From UBA12158 sp035562735 (GTDB taxonomy: Bacteria; Patescibacteriota; Microgenomatia; UBA12405), in contig DATMWB010000023.1 of assembly GCA_035562735.1 (NCBI GenBank), positions 1 through 41,094 of the forward strand: a stretch of DNA of 41,094 nucleotides. The letters run 5' to 3'. Within the stretch, counting starts at the first letter, position 1. Every line of letters begins with the position of its first letter. Positions 14,729-23,405 of the stretch are shown one piece after another. The notes below the pieces were generated by a model. That model was not told the DNA's origin. It saw nothing but the letters and a program-made list of their open reading frames with translations, and ran no database searches. A program made the translations under genes and the position numbers.

Positions 14729-15958
14729 ATGTTAAAAAGATTGGCGGTAAATACAGTAGTACAGATATTGGGGAAAGTATTGTCGGTGATTGTTTCACTT
14801 TTAATTACGGGAATTTTGACTAGGAGATTGGGTGTTGAAATTTATGGTCAATATATTTTAATTGTCTCTTTAACAATTTTTTTTGACTCATTGGCCGATT
14901 TTGGAACATCAATAATTGGAGTTAGAGAGGCATCAAAAGAAGAAATAGAAAAGAATCGGATAAAAATTTGGTCGAACGTGACAATTTTGAGATTGATGAT
15001 GGCAGTAATTAGTTTGGGGTTGGGGTTGATATTGATATTTTCTTGGTCAGACTTAAAAGAGGTTAGATTAGAAGCGGTACTGGCTTGGGTGATGATGATT
15101 TTTACATCACTAGCGGGAAGTCTTGGGGTGGTGTGGCAAACGAGGATGAAGATGGAATGGAAGGTAATAGTCGAAGTAATGTTTCCAGTGGTGTTCTTGT
15201 TGTGTTTGTGGCGGTTTAAGGGTGAAGTGAACTTGATTTGGGTGTTTGGGGCATATTTGCTTGCTAGAATAGTGACTTTAATTTGGGGGTGGTGGATAGG
15301 ACGTGGATCAATTGATTTTAGGTTATTTGATAGAAAGATGATTGGCAAATTGGTAAAAATGAGCTGGCCCATGGGAGTATATTTGTTGATATTTTCCGCC
15401 TATGATAGAGCCATAGATTCGGTAATGATAAGAAGGTTTTTAGGTGCAAGTGAAGTTGCTTGGTATGGTTTGGCATACAAGATTTATGGTGTTTTGATTC
15501 AACCTGCATTTTTTTTGGTGAGCGGAATATTTCCTATTTTGTCGAGAAGACAAAATAATATTGAAAAGGAAAAAAGAGGTATAAGTAATATTTTTTGGCT
15601 AACAGCAGTAATTTTGCTGGCGGTTTCTTTGACGGTGCTTTTGGCAGTATGGATATTTGCTCCACTTATGATAAATATTTTGGCTGGAGTTGAATTTGAA
15701 GCTTCGGTGTCAATTTTGAGATTATTGATGTTGGCACTCGTTTTTTCATATTTGGGACATTTGGTGGGTTTTACATTGATTTCAAGAGATGGTCAGAAGG
15801 AGATGTTGAAATTGGGTGGAGTGGTATTGCTATTTAATCTTATTTTAAATTTGGTGTTTATCCCCCGCTTTGGGGTGATAGGGGCAACTTGGGTGACAGT
15901 TTTGACTGAGGTTTTGTCATTGTTGTTGATGAGCTTGAGACTGAGAAAGCGCGACTAG
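14729..15958 (+). CDS. Polysaccharide flippase (Wzx/MOP superfamily)
   Basis: The 409-residue protein has about 12 predicted membrane segments in evenly spaced pairs. Its start, TVVQILGKVLSVIVSLLITGILTRRLGVEIYGQYILI, is typical of polysaccharide biosynthesis flippases, as is SYLGHLVGFTLISRDGQKEMLKL in the second half. The family moves lipid-linked sugar units across the cytoplasmic membrane for assembly outside. It lies 60 bp downstream of the O-antigen-ligase-like gene, the classical Wzy/Wzx pairing. A TAAAAT box 7 nt before the ATG suggests it can also be transcribed separately. No truncation is seen. Confidence 0.88.
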   Translation: MLKRLAVNTVVQILGKVLSVIVSLLITGILTRRLGVEIYGQYILIVSLTIFFDSLADFGTSIIGVREASKEEIEKNRIKIWSNVTILRLMMAVISLGLGLILIFSWSDLKEVRLEAVLAWVMMIFTSLAGSLGVVWQTRMKMEWKVIVEVMFPVVFLLCLWRFKGEVNLIWVFGAYLLARIVTLIWGWWIGRGSIDFRLFDRKMIGKLVKMSWPMGVYLLIFSAYDRAIDSVMIRRFLGASEVAWYGLAYKIYGVLIQPAFFLVSGIFPILSRRQNNIEKEKRGISNIFWLTAVILLAVSLTVLLAVWIFAPLMINILAGVEFEASVSILRLLMLALVFSYLGHLVGFTLISRDGQKEMLKLGGVVLLFNLILNLVFIPRFGVIGATWVTVLTEVLSLLLMSLRLRKRD

Positions 15959-16300
15959 TTTTAATTTTTGTTCTATTTTTCTACTTAAAATACTGACGGA
16001 TTTTTTGCATTAAAAAACAAGGTAATTACATATTTTTCTCAACAATAAAACAGGATCATAAGCGTTTTTAAGAAAAATAATTACGTAATTAGCTTGTATT
16101 ACGTTTTTTCGATGCTCACACGTGATGGATTACCTCACAGGCTGCGCTTCGAAAAACATAATACTACGCTAATTACTGTTATGACGATTTTTCACGTAGA
16201 AGAGAGGGGGTTTGACAAGTTATGACAGATTTAGATTGAAAATAACCGCAAATTAACCGAAACATTACCGCAACGCTGATATTTGCTTTAGAATAAAGAC
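15959..16300. other. 342 bp intergenic region with a large hairpin and a -10 box
   Basis: No gene is visible. The region is AT-rich and contains hairpin copy E (16085-16176). Further right, 16205-16290 holds TTGACA (16213-16218) and, much later, TAGAAT (16289-16294) 6 nt before the ATG at 16301. The TTGACA is too far from that box to act with it. Runs of ACCGCAA/ATTACCG type (16243-16276) form a short direct repeat. Confidence 0.5.
16085..16176 (+). ncRNA. Large intergenic hairpin element, copy E
   Basis: GTAATTAGC (16085-16093) pairs perfectly with GCTAATTAC (16168-16176). Inside it GTATTA pairs with TAATAC, GTTTTT pairs with AAAAAC, and CGA pairs with TCG. The tip contains GTGATGG-ATTA-CCTCAC followed by AGGCTG. 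The architecture (long AT arm, T-run/A-run inner stem, small hairpin plus unpaired 3' segment) matches copies A-D, but the tip sequence differs. Confidence 0.6.
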
Positions 16301-19276
16301 ATGGAGGGATTATCAACGGTTGCTGTAATACTTGGAAGTGAAAATTTCGTGGCAATTAAGCTGGAAAATAAACTTAAAGAGCAAGGGATAAGAGTGATTC
16401 GAGGTGACTATGAAGATATACCCAATAACGCGGCTTACTTTTTTGATTTTACTGGCGATTATTTGTCGTGGTTAAAGTTAAGTAAAAATCAAAAATTAGT
16501 GGCGGTTAAAGTAAACAGTGTATCTGGAGTAAGTCGTTGGGTTGAGGAGTTGAGACAAAGTGTTTTGAACTGGAGGATAGTGGTTGGAGAAAATGTGTAT
16601 GGAGTAGGAATGGATGAGGAAGGATTTTTAGGGAGGGCATTTTCTTTGGCGGCAAGAAATAAAAATTTGGTATTACCTAGTCTTGATCAGATGTATAGGG
16701 TGTTGGCAGTTGATGATTTTGTGGAGGCAATTTTAAAATCGTGTTTTACATCTGGCACAGCTGAAAAAATATTGGTGGTTGGGGGAAAGGATACAAACTC
16801 AAAAATTGTAGCAGAAGTGTTGGTGGACGAAGCAAAAATGACGAGGTCTCAGGTAATTCAAGATGAAAGAGAAATTGAAGGGATGGGGACAAAATTGGTC
16901 GAAGAAACAAAAGAGATTTTAAGATGGGAACCGGAAATTACTTTTACTGAGGGGGCAAAAGAAGTGGTGCAATATTTTGTGGCAAAGGTGGACACTGAAG
17001 ATAGAAGTAAAATATATACTAAAAAAGTAGTTGTAAAAGAGGAAGTAAAAAGAGAAAAGGTAGAGAGGAGATTTGAAGTGGAAATAGAAGAAGAGAGGGA
17101 AGAAAAAGAGGAGAAAGAAACAAGTGATGAGAGATTGGATTTTAGAAAGGAAGAAGAAAGAAGCGAAGAAATAAAATTTGAAAGATTTGGGGGAAGTCCA
17201 CTCCCAGAAAGGAAGGTAGAAAAAAGAAACGAAGAAGATGAGGAGATGGATGTACTACCATCTTCAAAGTTTAAACCAATGGTTGGTTTTACTGGTTGGG
17301 AAGAGGAAGAGCTACCGACAACTCCTCCCGAGAGAGAAGAAGTAATAAGAGATAATCAAAATAGAGAGGAGGCTCGTAGTGAAGTATATGAAGAGGAGAA
17401 GAATGAAAGTGTTGGAGGTATAAAGAAATTCTTTAACTTAAAATTTAAGCCGAAAATTAAGGCAAGAAGTATTGGTGTGATGGGGTTGTTTTTTTACGGT
17501 ATTGTGGCTTTGGTTTTGGTAGGGGTAGTGATTGGTATAACAAAAATTACAACAATTCCAAAAAAGATTTTGGGAGTAGGGGACATGATTGTTGGGGGAA
17601 AATATGATGAGGCCAGTAAAGAAATAGAAAGTTTAAAAACTGAAAACAAAAAATGGTCGGGTGTATTTGGCGGTGGGACTGTAGGATCAATGTTGAGAAT
17701 TGAGAGTGAAGTAATAGACCTGTTGAATCTTGGGTTGAGTATGAGTCAAAGTGGTGAAAAAATTAGTGTGGGACTTTTTGGTGAAAAAGATATTGAGATG
17801 AAAGCCGAGCTGGAAAAAGTGGAAAAAGGACTTGATGAGATGATTTCAAAGATAGGTATATTGCAAGGCCGTTTGTCGGGGCAGTGGAGTGGGGTTCCAG
17901 GCCGATACAGGGAGGATATTGTTAAGTATAGAGAAAAACTATCTATTGAGAGAGAGAAGGTGGAGAATGTACGAAAAATAATGCCAGTGTTGCCAGAAAT
18001 GCTAGGTTTGGATGGGAAAAGAAGAGAATATATGGTTTTACTTCAAAATGAAAATGAACTTAGAGCTTCGGGGGGTTTTATTGGTTCTTATGCGATATTG
18101 AGTTTTGAGGGGGGAAAGTTTTTAGGATTTGAAGTGAAAGATATATATGAGGCAGATGGACAACTCAAAGGTCATGTTGAACCACCAATAGAAATTAAGA
18201 AATATTTAGGCGAGGCAGGTTGGTTTATGAGAGATTCAAACTGGCAAGCTAGTTTTCCCTTGGTTTCAAGAGATGTTCAATGGTTTTTGGAGAAAGAAAC
18301 TGGGAGGAAGGTTGACGGAGTTATTTCTTTAAATTTGGCGTCGGTTAAGTCGATATTGAAGGTAGTTGGTGAAATATTTGTGGTAGATTTTAAAGAAAAA
18401 ATCAACGAATCAAACTTGTATGAGCAGGCAGAATATTATTCTGAAACCAAATCTTTTGCTGGATCTGTTCAAAAAGCAAGTTTTTTGGGGGCTGTTAGCA
18501 AACAATTAATGGAAGAAATTAAAATTGCAAAAGGTAGTGAGGCCCAAGAATTGTTGATGGCAGTAGTTGATTTACTAAACAGGAATGAAATTCAGGTGGT
18601 TTTGAATGAAAGTAAATCAGCAAAGATTCTTTTTGAAGCAGGATGGGACGGATCAATATATGAAGGAAAGTGTAATGGGGGGAAGTGTTATGCGGACTAT
18701 CTTTACATTGTTGAATCAAACATGGGTGTAAATAAGGCAAATTATTTTATTTATAGAAACGTGGAAAGACAGATTGATATTGAGGAAAAAAGGATAAGGA
18801 ATAATTTGAAAATTGTGTATGAAAATACAGCAAAAAGTAGTGCTTGGCCTGGTGGGGATTATAAGAACTACATAAGAATATATGTTCCAAACGATGCCCT
18901 TATTCAGGAAATTAATTGGAGTGAAGGAAATAGTGGTGAAAGAAAAATTATGAGTGGGGAAGCTTTGAAATTAAGCACTTTGGGAAGCAAGAAAGAAATT
19001 GGGTTTTTGGTAAATGTACCTATCGGTAAAAAAATATTGGTTGAGGTTAAGTATTCGGAAAATATAGACCTGAGTTCTCTTGATAAGTTTTCATATTTAA
19101 ATTATGTGCAAAAGCAAAGTGGTTTTGGGGATACTGGCTTGGTGACTTTGGTGTCGATGCCTGATAATTGGCGGATAAATGCAGTAGAACCGGCGGCGAG
19201 CGTGGTCGGAGGAAAACTACTATTTAACCAAAAATTGGATAGGGATATAAAGATGGGGGTGGAGATATCAAAATAG
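16301..19276 (+). CDS. DUF4012 membrane protein with degenerate epimerase-like N-terminus
   Basis: This 991-residue protein has four parts. Residues 1-230 resemble an extended short-chain dehydrogenase/epimerase: ENVYGVGMDEEGFLGRAF and YRVLAVDDFVEAIL are epimerase-like. The N-terminal glycine motif is absent (VILGSENFVAIKL), so NAD binding and catalysis are unlikely. Residues 235-385 are a very acidic/basic linker (EEEREEKEEKE type). One membrane segment lies at about 390-415. The exterior part (about 420-991) carries the DUF4012 signature YMVLLQNENELRASGGFIGS, followed by GGKFLGFEVKDIYEADGQL. DUF4012 proteins are widespread in CPR and Actinobacteria and their role is unknown, perhaps in surface glycan handling. 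The start ATG lies 6 nt after TAGAAT. It follows polysaccharide export genes, which supports an envelope role. Confidence 0.85.
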   Translation: MEGLSTVAVILGSENFVAIKLENKLKEQGIRVIRGDYEDIPNNAAYFFDFTGDYLSWLKLSKNQKLVAVKVNSVSGVSRWVEELRQSVLNWRIVVGENVYGVGMDEEGFLGRAFSLAARNKNLVLPSLDQMYRVLAVDDFVEAILKSCFTSGTAEKILVVGGKDTNSKIVAEVLVDEAKMTRSQVIQDEREIEGMGTKLVEETKEILRWEPEITFTEGAKEVVQYFVAKVDTEDRSKIYTKKVVVKEEVKREKVERRFEVEIEEEREEKEEKETSDERLDFRKEEERSEEIKFERFGGSPLPERKVEKRNEEDEEMDVLPSSKFKPMVGFTGWEEEELPTTPPEREEVIRDNQNREEARSEVYEEEKNESVGGIKKFFNLKFKPKIKARSIGVMGLFFYGIVALVLVGVVIGITKITTIPKKILGVGDMIVGGKYDEASKEIESLKTENKKWSGVFGGGTVGSMLRIESEVIDLLNLGLSMSQSGEKISVGLFGEKDIEMKAELEKVEKGLDEMISKIGILQGRLSGQWSGVPGRYREDIVKYREKLSIEREKVENVRKIMPVLPEMLGLDGKRREYMVLLQNENELRASGGFIGSYAILSFEGGKFLGFEVKDIYEADGQLKGHVEPPIEIKKYLGEAGWFMRDSNWQASFPLVSRDVQWFLEKETGRKVDGVISLNLASVKSILKVVGEIFVVDFKEKINESNLYEQAEYYSETKSFAGSVQKASFLGAVSKQLMEEIKIAKGSEAQELLMAVVDLLNRNEIQVVLNESKSAKILFEAGWDGSIYEGKCNGGKCYADYLYIVESNMGVNKANYFIYRNVERQIDIEEKRIRNNLKIVYENTAKSSAWPGGDYKNYIRIYVPNDALIQEINWSEGNSGERKIMSGEALKLSTLGSKKEIGFLVNVPIGKKILVEVKYSENIDLSSLDKFSYLNYVQKQSGFGDTGLVTLVSMPDNWRINAVEPAASVVGGKLLFNQKLDRDIKMGVEISK

Positions 19277-19403
19277 AAACTAGAAACTGGAAACTAGAAA
19301 CGAGATACTGGAAAAAATACATATTTCGCAAAATAATATGCCTCGTGATGAAAATAATGTTCTACGTAAAATTATATTTATTTTCGTATAATAGGCTTAG
19401 GAT
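19277..19403. repeat. GAAACTA-type tandem repeat and AT-rich promoter region
   Basis: Bases 19277-19312 consist of GAAACTAGAAACTGG-type units, as at 11953. The remainder is AT-rich, with TATAAT at 19387-19392, 11 nt before the ATG at 19404. No gene is visible. Confidence 0.5.
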
Positions 19404-19778
19404 ATGAAAAATTTTAAACTTAAACTCCCTATCCTTCGACAAGCTCAGGATATCCCCCTTGAGGAAGGGGGACTTTTAAAGAAAAAAAACTTTATTAAAA
19501 AAAAGGAAGATTTTTTGTGTGGGAATTGTGGACATGAGGTGGAGGGAGATGGATATACAGATCATTGCCCCAAGTGTTTATGGGGAAGACATGTGGATGA
19601 GGAGATACCTGGAGATAGAGCAAGTGATTGTGAAGGGCTAATGAAACCTGTTGAAAGTAGTTTTCAGGCTGGTAAATTTAAAATTAATTATAAATGTACA
19701 AAATGCCGACATACTTTTTGGGTGCGTGAAGGTGAAAATGATGATAGAGAATTGTTGATGGAGTTGATGGAGAAATAG
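19404..19778 (+). CDS. RNHCP-domain zinc-ribbon protein
   Basis: The 124-residue protein has paired CxxC motifs: FLCGNCGHEV, then DHCPKCLWGRHVDEEIPGDRAS, and later YKCTKCRHTFWVRE. The segment CPKCLWGRHVDEEIPGDR and the overall spacing match the RNHCP family, small putative zinc-binding proteins of unknown function. The first 25-30 residues (LPILRQAQDIPLEEGGLL) are not part of the family. They are encoded by two palindromes, TATCCT...AGGATA and CCCCCTT-GAGG-AAGGGGG, so the native N-terminus is probably nearer KKKNFIKKKEDFLCGNC. Either the repeat was inserted into the gene or the annotated start is extended through it. The TATAAT at 19387 supports transcription beginning just before 19404. Confidence 0.85.
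   Translation: MKNFKLKLPILRQAQDIPLEEGGLLKKKNFIKKKEDFLCGNCGHEVEGDGYTDHCPKCLWGRHVDEEIPGDRASDCEGLMKPVESSFQAGKFKINYKCTKCRHTFWVREGENDDRELLMELMEK
19428..19477. repeat. Double palindromic mini-repeat at the 5' end of the RNHCP gene
   Basis: TATCCTTCGACAAGCTCAGG is followed by CCCCCTTGAGGAAGGGGG. The ATCCTTCGACAAGCTCAGGA form is a repeat seen in many unrelated bacterial genomes, where it also often enters reading frames. Confidence 0.65.
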
Positions 19779-19860
19779 TTTACGGTAATAAAACGGAAAA
19801 AGTGCGGAGAAAATTTGTGTTTTGGTGAAAAATGTATATAGTTTTTATTAGATAAGTTTT

Positions 19861-21309
19861 ATGAAAAAAATACTGTTTTTTTTAAGTTTTGTTTTTGTGT
19901 TTTTGTTTTTTAGTCCTTTTACTTTTGCCTCTGAAACGAAATATGTAAAGGTTGGAGCATTTGATAATTATCCCTTAATCTTTAAGGATGCCGATGGAAA
20001 AATAAAAGGGTATTATGTGGACTTATTGACGGAGATTGGTATAAAGGAAAATATCAAATTTGAATATGTGCCAGGAACATGGAATGAGGGTCTAGCAAGG
20101 ATAAAGAATGGGGAGGTGGACATGCTTACCAGCGTGGGTTTTAACGAGGAAAGGTCAAGTTACATGGATTATACAAAAAACCCAATAATGACGGTGTGGG
20201 GAGAACTATATGGGTTGGAATCGACGGAGATTGACGGCATACTAGCGGTATCGGGAAAGAAAGTCGGAGTAATGGAGGGAGATATAAATGGTCAAAATTT
20301 TCGCAAGCTGATATCAAGTTTTAATATTGAGTGTGAATTTGTAAATCATGCAAGTTACGATGAAGTATTTAAGGCGGTGTCGGAAGGGAGAGTTGATGTG
20401 GGAGCTGTGGGGATAACATTTGGGATGTCAAATGTGGGTAAGTATGGATTGAAATCAACTGGAGTGGTCTTTAGTCCAATAGGATTGTATTTTACGACAG
20501 CAAAACAGACAACAAGTCAGGAATTATTACCAATATTGGATAAATATTTGCAGGAATGGAAGGCTAATGATAATTCAATATATTTTACGGCGAAGAAGAA
20601 ATGGATGAGCGGAAGTGAAGATAAAAATTTGTTGGAATCACCGGTTTTAAGATACGGAATTATTGGGGGAGGAAGTTTGTTTTTAATTTTATTAATCTTT
20701 ACCATATCACTAAAATTGCAGGTTAATAAAATTACTCATAAAATTAGGGAAGAGTCTAAAGAGGTAAAGAAGAATGAAGAAAAATGGAGATCTTTGTTTG
20801 AAACTTCAAAAGATGCTTTGGTTACTTTGGAGCTTCCAGAAATGTTTTTTTCGGCGGTAAACCAATCGGCGGTGGAGCTGTTTGGAGCAAAGGATGTTGA
20901 GGAACTGAAAACACATTCTGTTGTGGATTTATCACCTGAAAAGCAGTTGGATGAGAGTATGTCCGCTGAAAAGGCAAAGAGGGTGATTGATGAGGCAGTG
21001 AATAATGGTTCAAACTTTTTTGAGTGGACTCATAAAAGAATTGATGGTAAAGAATTTTTGGCAAACGTGTTGCTTACTAAGATGGAAATTGATGGAAAAA
21101 CATTTATTCAGGGGACAATAAGAGATGTTACTGAGAGCAAGAGATTGGAAAAAGAATTGATTGAGTCAAAAATGGTGCTGCAATCGAAAATAAAAGAACT
21201 TGAAGAAATGAATAAGTTAACTGTGGGAAGAGAATTAAAAATGGTGGAGATGAAAAAGGAGCTTGAAGAGATAAAAAGTCAAAAGGATGGGGTGGTGAGA
21301 GGGGAATAA
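19861..21309 (+). CDS. Membrane receptor with solute-binding and PAS domains, lacking a kinase
   Basis: The 482-residue protein starts with a signal peptide (residues 1-24, ending TFASET). A family-3-type extracellular solute-binding domain follows (about 27-250; VGAFDNYPLIFKDADGKIKGYYVDLLTEIG, then ARIKNGEVDMLTSVGFNEER). A membrane helix lies at about 264-287 and a PAS domain at about 304-425 (EKWRSLFETSKDALVTLE ... FIQGTIRDVTESKR). The last 55 residues are a coiled coil (LEEMNKLTVGRELKMVEMKKELEE). This is the layout of ligand-sensing histidine kinases, but the dimerisation/phosphoacceptor and ATPase domains are missing. The coiled coil is the linker that normally precedes them, so the protein ends cleanly at a domain boundary. 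It may signal through a separate partner. ftsH begins 19 bp downstream. Confidence 0.85.
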   Translation: MKKILFFLSFVFVFLFFSPFTFASETKYVKVGAFDNYPLIFKDADGKIKGYYVDLLTEIGIKENIKFEYVPGTWNEGLARIKNGEVDMLTSVGFNEERSSYMDYTKNPIMTVWGELYGLESTEIDGILAVSGKKVGVMEGDINGQNFRKLISSFNIECEFVNHASYDEVFKAVSEGRVDVGAVGITFGMSNVGKYGLKSTGVVFSPIGLYFTTAKQTTSQELLPILDKYLQEWKANDNSIYFTAKKKWMSGSEDKNLLESPVLRYGIIGGGSLFLILLIFTISLKLQVNKITHKIREESKEVKKNEEKWRSLFETSKDALVTLELPEMFFSAVNQSAVELFGAKDVEELKTHSVVDLSPEKQLDESMSAEKAKRVIDEAVNNGSNFFEWTHKRIDGKEFLANVLLTKMEIDGKTFIQGTIRDVTESKRLEKELIESKMVLQSKIKELEEMNKLTVGRELKMVEMKKELEEIKSQKDGVVRGE

Positions 21310-21311
21310 AA

Positions 21312-21320
21312 TGTTATAAT
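21312..21320 (+). promoter_or_regulatory. Extended -10 promoter of ftsH
   Basis: TGTTATAAT, a perfect extended -10, ending 8 nt before the ATG at 21329, immediately after the stop of the receptor gene. Confidence 0.6.
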
Positions 21321-21328
21321 TTCTAGAC

Positions 21329-23251
21329 ATGTTGGAAAGAATTAAAAAATTATTAGGATTAAAATCTGAAGACAAAAAAGTAGATAAGAAAAACACTATT
21401 CCAAAAGATATTTTGGATAAGTTGCCACCTGGAGTGAAGATAAAAAGAATTGAAATAGGACCATCACAAATAATAAGGACAATTATATATGTGATTTTGT
21501 TTTATATGGTTTTGTCCAGTTTATTGAGCTTTTTGGTGGGTGATAATTTATCCAAGGTGTCTTTATCGGAGGTTATTGAGGCAATTAAAAACAATCAAGT
21601 GGAGGAAGTGACAGTACTTGATAACGAAATAATTGCCCAACTAAAAGAAGGTGGAAAGATATTGACAGCATCGAAGGAAATAAATGTATCAATGTCAGAT
21701 ATTTTGCAAAAAGAGGGAGTTAATCTTGGGGGAGTAAAATTTACAGTTGAAAACAGAAGTGGGTGGAAGGCGTTTGGCGAGATAGTAACCCTACTTCTTT
21801 CTGTGGGATTACCGATAATTTTTATTCTATGGTTTTTTAGTCGACAAAGTGGCGGAGGTGCCGGGGGTGGAATGTTTGGTTTTGGAAAATCGACAGCAAA
21901 ATTATTTATAAAAGGAAAACAAAATTTGACTTTTAAAGATGTGGCAGGAGTTGAGGAAGCAAAAAGAGATCTTGAAGAAGTGGTTGATTTTCTGAAGCAT
22001 CCAGAAAAATACCGAAAGATGGGGGCAAGGGCTCCTAGGGGAGTGTTACTAGTGGGGCCAGCTGGGGTAGGAAAAACACTTTTGGCAAAGGCAGTGGCTG
22101 GAGAGGCAAACGTACCTTTTTATTCAATGGCGGGAAGTGAATTTATGGAAATGTTGGTTGGAGTGGGTGCCAGTAGAGTAAGAGATTTGTTTGGGACTGC
22201 GAAAAAAGCAGGAAAAGCAATAATTTTTATTGATGAAATTGATGCCATTGGTCGAATGAGAGGAGGAATGGATGGGGGACACGGTGAGAGGGAGCAAACT
22301 TTGAATCAAATTTTGGTGGAAATGGATGGATTTGAAACAAATACAGCCGTAGTAGTGTTGGCGGCAACAAATAGAGGTGATTTGCTTGACCCAGCACTTT
22401 TAAGACCAGGTCGTTTTGATAGAAGGGTGGTTTTGGAAATGCCTGATTTAAACGCAAGAGAAAATATAATTAAAATACACGCTACAGGTAAACCGTTTAA
22501 TAAAGAGGTAAATTGGGTAACAGTAGCGAGAAGAACTGTGGGTTTTTCTGGTGCTGATTTGGAAAATATGTTGAATGAGGCAGCGATAAAGGCGGCCAGA
22601 GAGAATAAAAATGAAATTGAGATGGTAGATATTGAAGAAGCAGCACTGAAGGTAAAATTAGGTTCGGAAAAACGCAGGGATCAGACAAATGAAGACAAAT
22701 TAATGACTGCTTACCATGAAGCGGGACATGCGATTGTAAATTATGCGGAAGATTTGGATCCAGTACACCGAATATCGATTGTTTCTAGAGGCATGGCACT
22801 AGGATTTACCTTGATTCCACCAAAGATGGACAGAGTTCATGAAACTCGTTCAAGATTAATTAAGCAGATGGCAATGGCTATGGGTGGAAGAGCGGCTGAA
22901 GCACTGGTTTTTAATGATATTACAACTGGAGCAAGTAGTGACATAAGTCATGTGACGAATATTGCGAGAAATATGGTGGTGGAATGGGGAATGACAGATT
23001 TGGGAACGGTGAATTGGGGGCCTCAGATAGACACGGATGATTTTGGTAAAGCGTGGATGGAACCATCAAAAATTTCCGACGCAATGCAGGGAAAGGTTGA
23101 TGATGAAATAAAAAAGCTGGTTGACACAGCTCTTAAAAGAGCTATGGAGTTGCTAAAGAAAAATAGAAAAAAACTTGATGAATTGGCAAAATTGTTGGTG
23201 GAGAAGGAAAGCTTGGATGATAAGGAATTTGAAGAGTTTATGAAGGGATAG
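21329..23251 (+). CDS. ftsH: ATP-dependent zinc metalloprotease FtsH
   Basis: FtsH is a membrane-anchored AAA+ hexamer that degrades misfolded membrane proteins and some regulators. The 640-residue protein has two membrane segments (about residues 48-70 and 150-170) flanking an extracytoplasmic domain, then the AAA module. Walker A GPAGVGKT is at 243-250, followed by FIDEIDAIGR (Walker B) and the second region of homology LLDPALLRPGRFDRR. The peptidase domain has the zinc motif HEAGH at 463-467, with a downstream Asp (GASSD, about residue 536) as the likely third ligand. All key residues are present. The predicted promoter is TGTTATAAT 8 nt before the ATG. A long inverted repeat follows the stop, between this gene and a convergent one. 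Confidence 0.97.
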   Translation: MLERIKKLLGLKSEDKKVDKKNTIPKDILDKLPPGVKIKRIEIGPSQIIRTIIYVILFYMVLSSLLSFLVGDNLSKVSLSEVIEAIKNNQVEEVTVLDNEIIAQLKEGGKILTASKEINVSMSDILQKEGVNLGGVKFTVENRSGWKAFGEIVTLLLSVGLPIIFILWFFSRQSGGGAGGGMFGFGKSTAKLFIKGKQNLTFKDVAGVEEAKRDLEEVVDFLKHPEKYRKMGARAPRGVLLVGPAGVGKTLLAKAVAGEANVPFYSMAGSEFMEMLVGVGASRVRDLFGTAKKAGKAIIFIDEIDAIGRMRGGMDGGHGEREQTLNQILVEMDGFETNTAVVVLAATNRGDLLDPALLRPGRFDRRVVLEMPDLNARENIIKIHATGKPFNKEVNWVTVARRTVGFSGADLENMLNEAAIKAARENKNEIEMVDIEEAALKVKLGSEKRRDQTNEDKLMTAYHEAGHAIVNYAEDLDPVHRISIVSRGMALGFTLIPPKMDRVHETRSRLIKQMAMAMGGRAAEALVFNDITTGASSDISHVTNIARNMVVEWGMTDLGTVNWGPQIDTDDFGKAWMEPSKISDAMQGKVDDEIKKLVDTALKRAMELLKKNRKKLDELAKLLVEKESLDDKEFEEFMKG

Positions 23252-23253
23252 GG

Positions 23254-23403
23254 CGTCATTGCGAGGAGTGAAACGACGAAGCAATCTCGAAGGGAACAAG
23301 TATTTTGGTGGTTATTGACGATGCTTTAATTGGGCTGTACAAATCGAAACGAGATTGCTTCGTGAGTACACTCGCAATGACGTTACTTTAACTCGCAATG
23401 ACG
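23254..23403. repeat. CGTCATTGCGAG inverted repeat between convergent genes
   Basis: CGTCATTGCGAGGAG...GAAGCAATCTC (23254-23288) is matched by the inverted copy GAGATTGCTTCG...CTCGCAATGACG (23351-23382), with a third partial copy, CTCGCAATGACG, at 23392-23403. This is a repeat type known from many bacterial genomes. Here it can form a very large hairpin between the ends of ftsH (+) and the 23406 gene (-) and may serve as a bidirectional terminator. Confidence 0.8.
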
Positions 23404-23405
23404 GG

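Noticed and set aside
19313..19386. A sixth large hairpin before the RNHCP gene
   Set aside because: Only weak AT-rich complementarity is found and there is no tip module.
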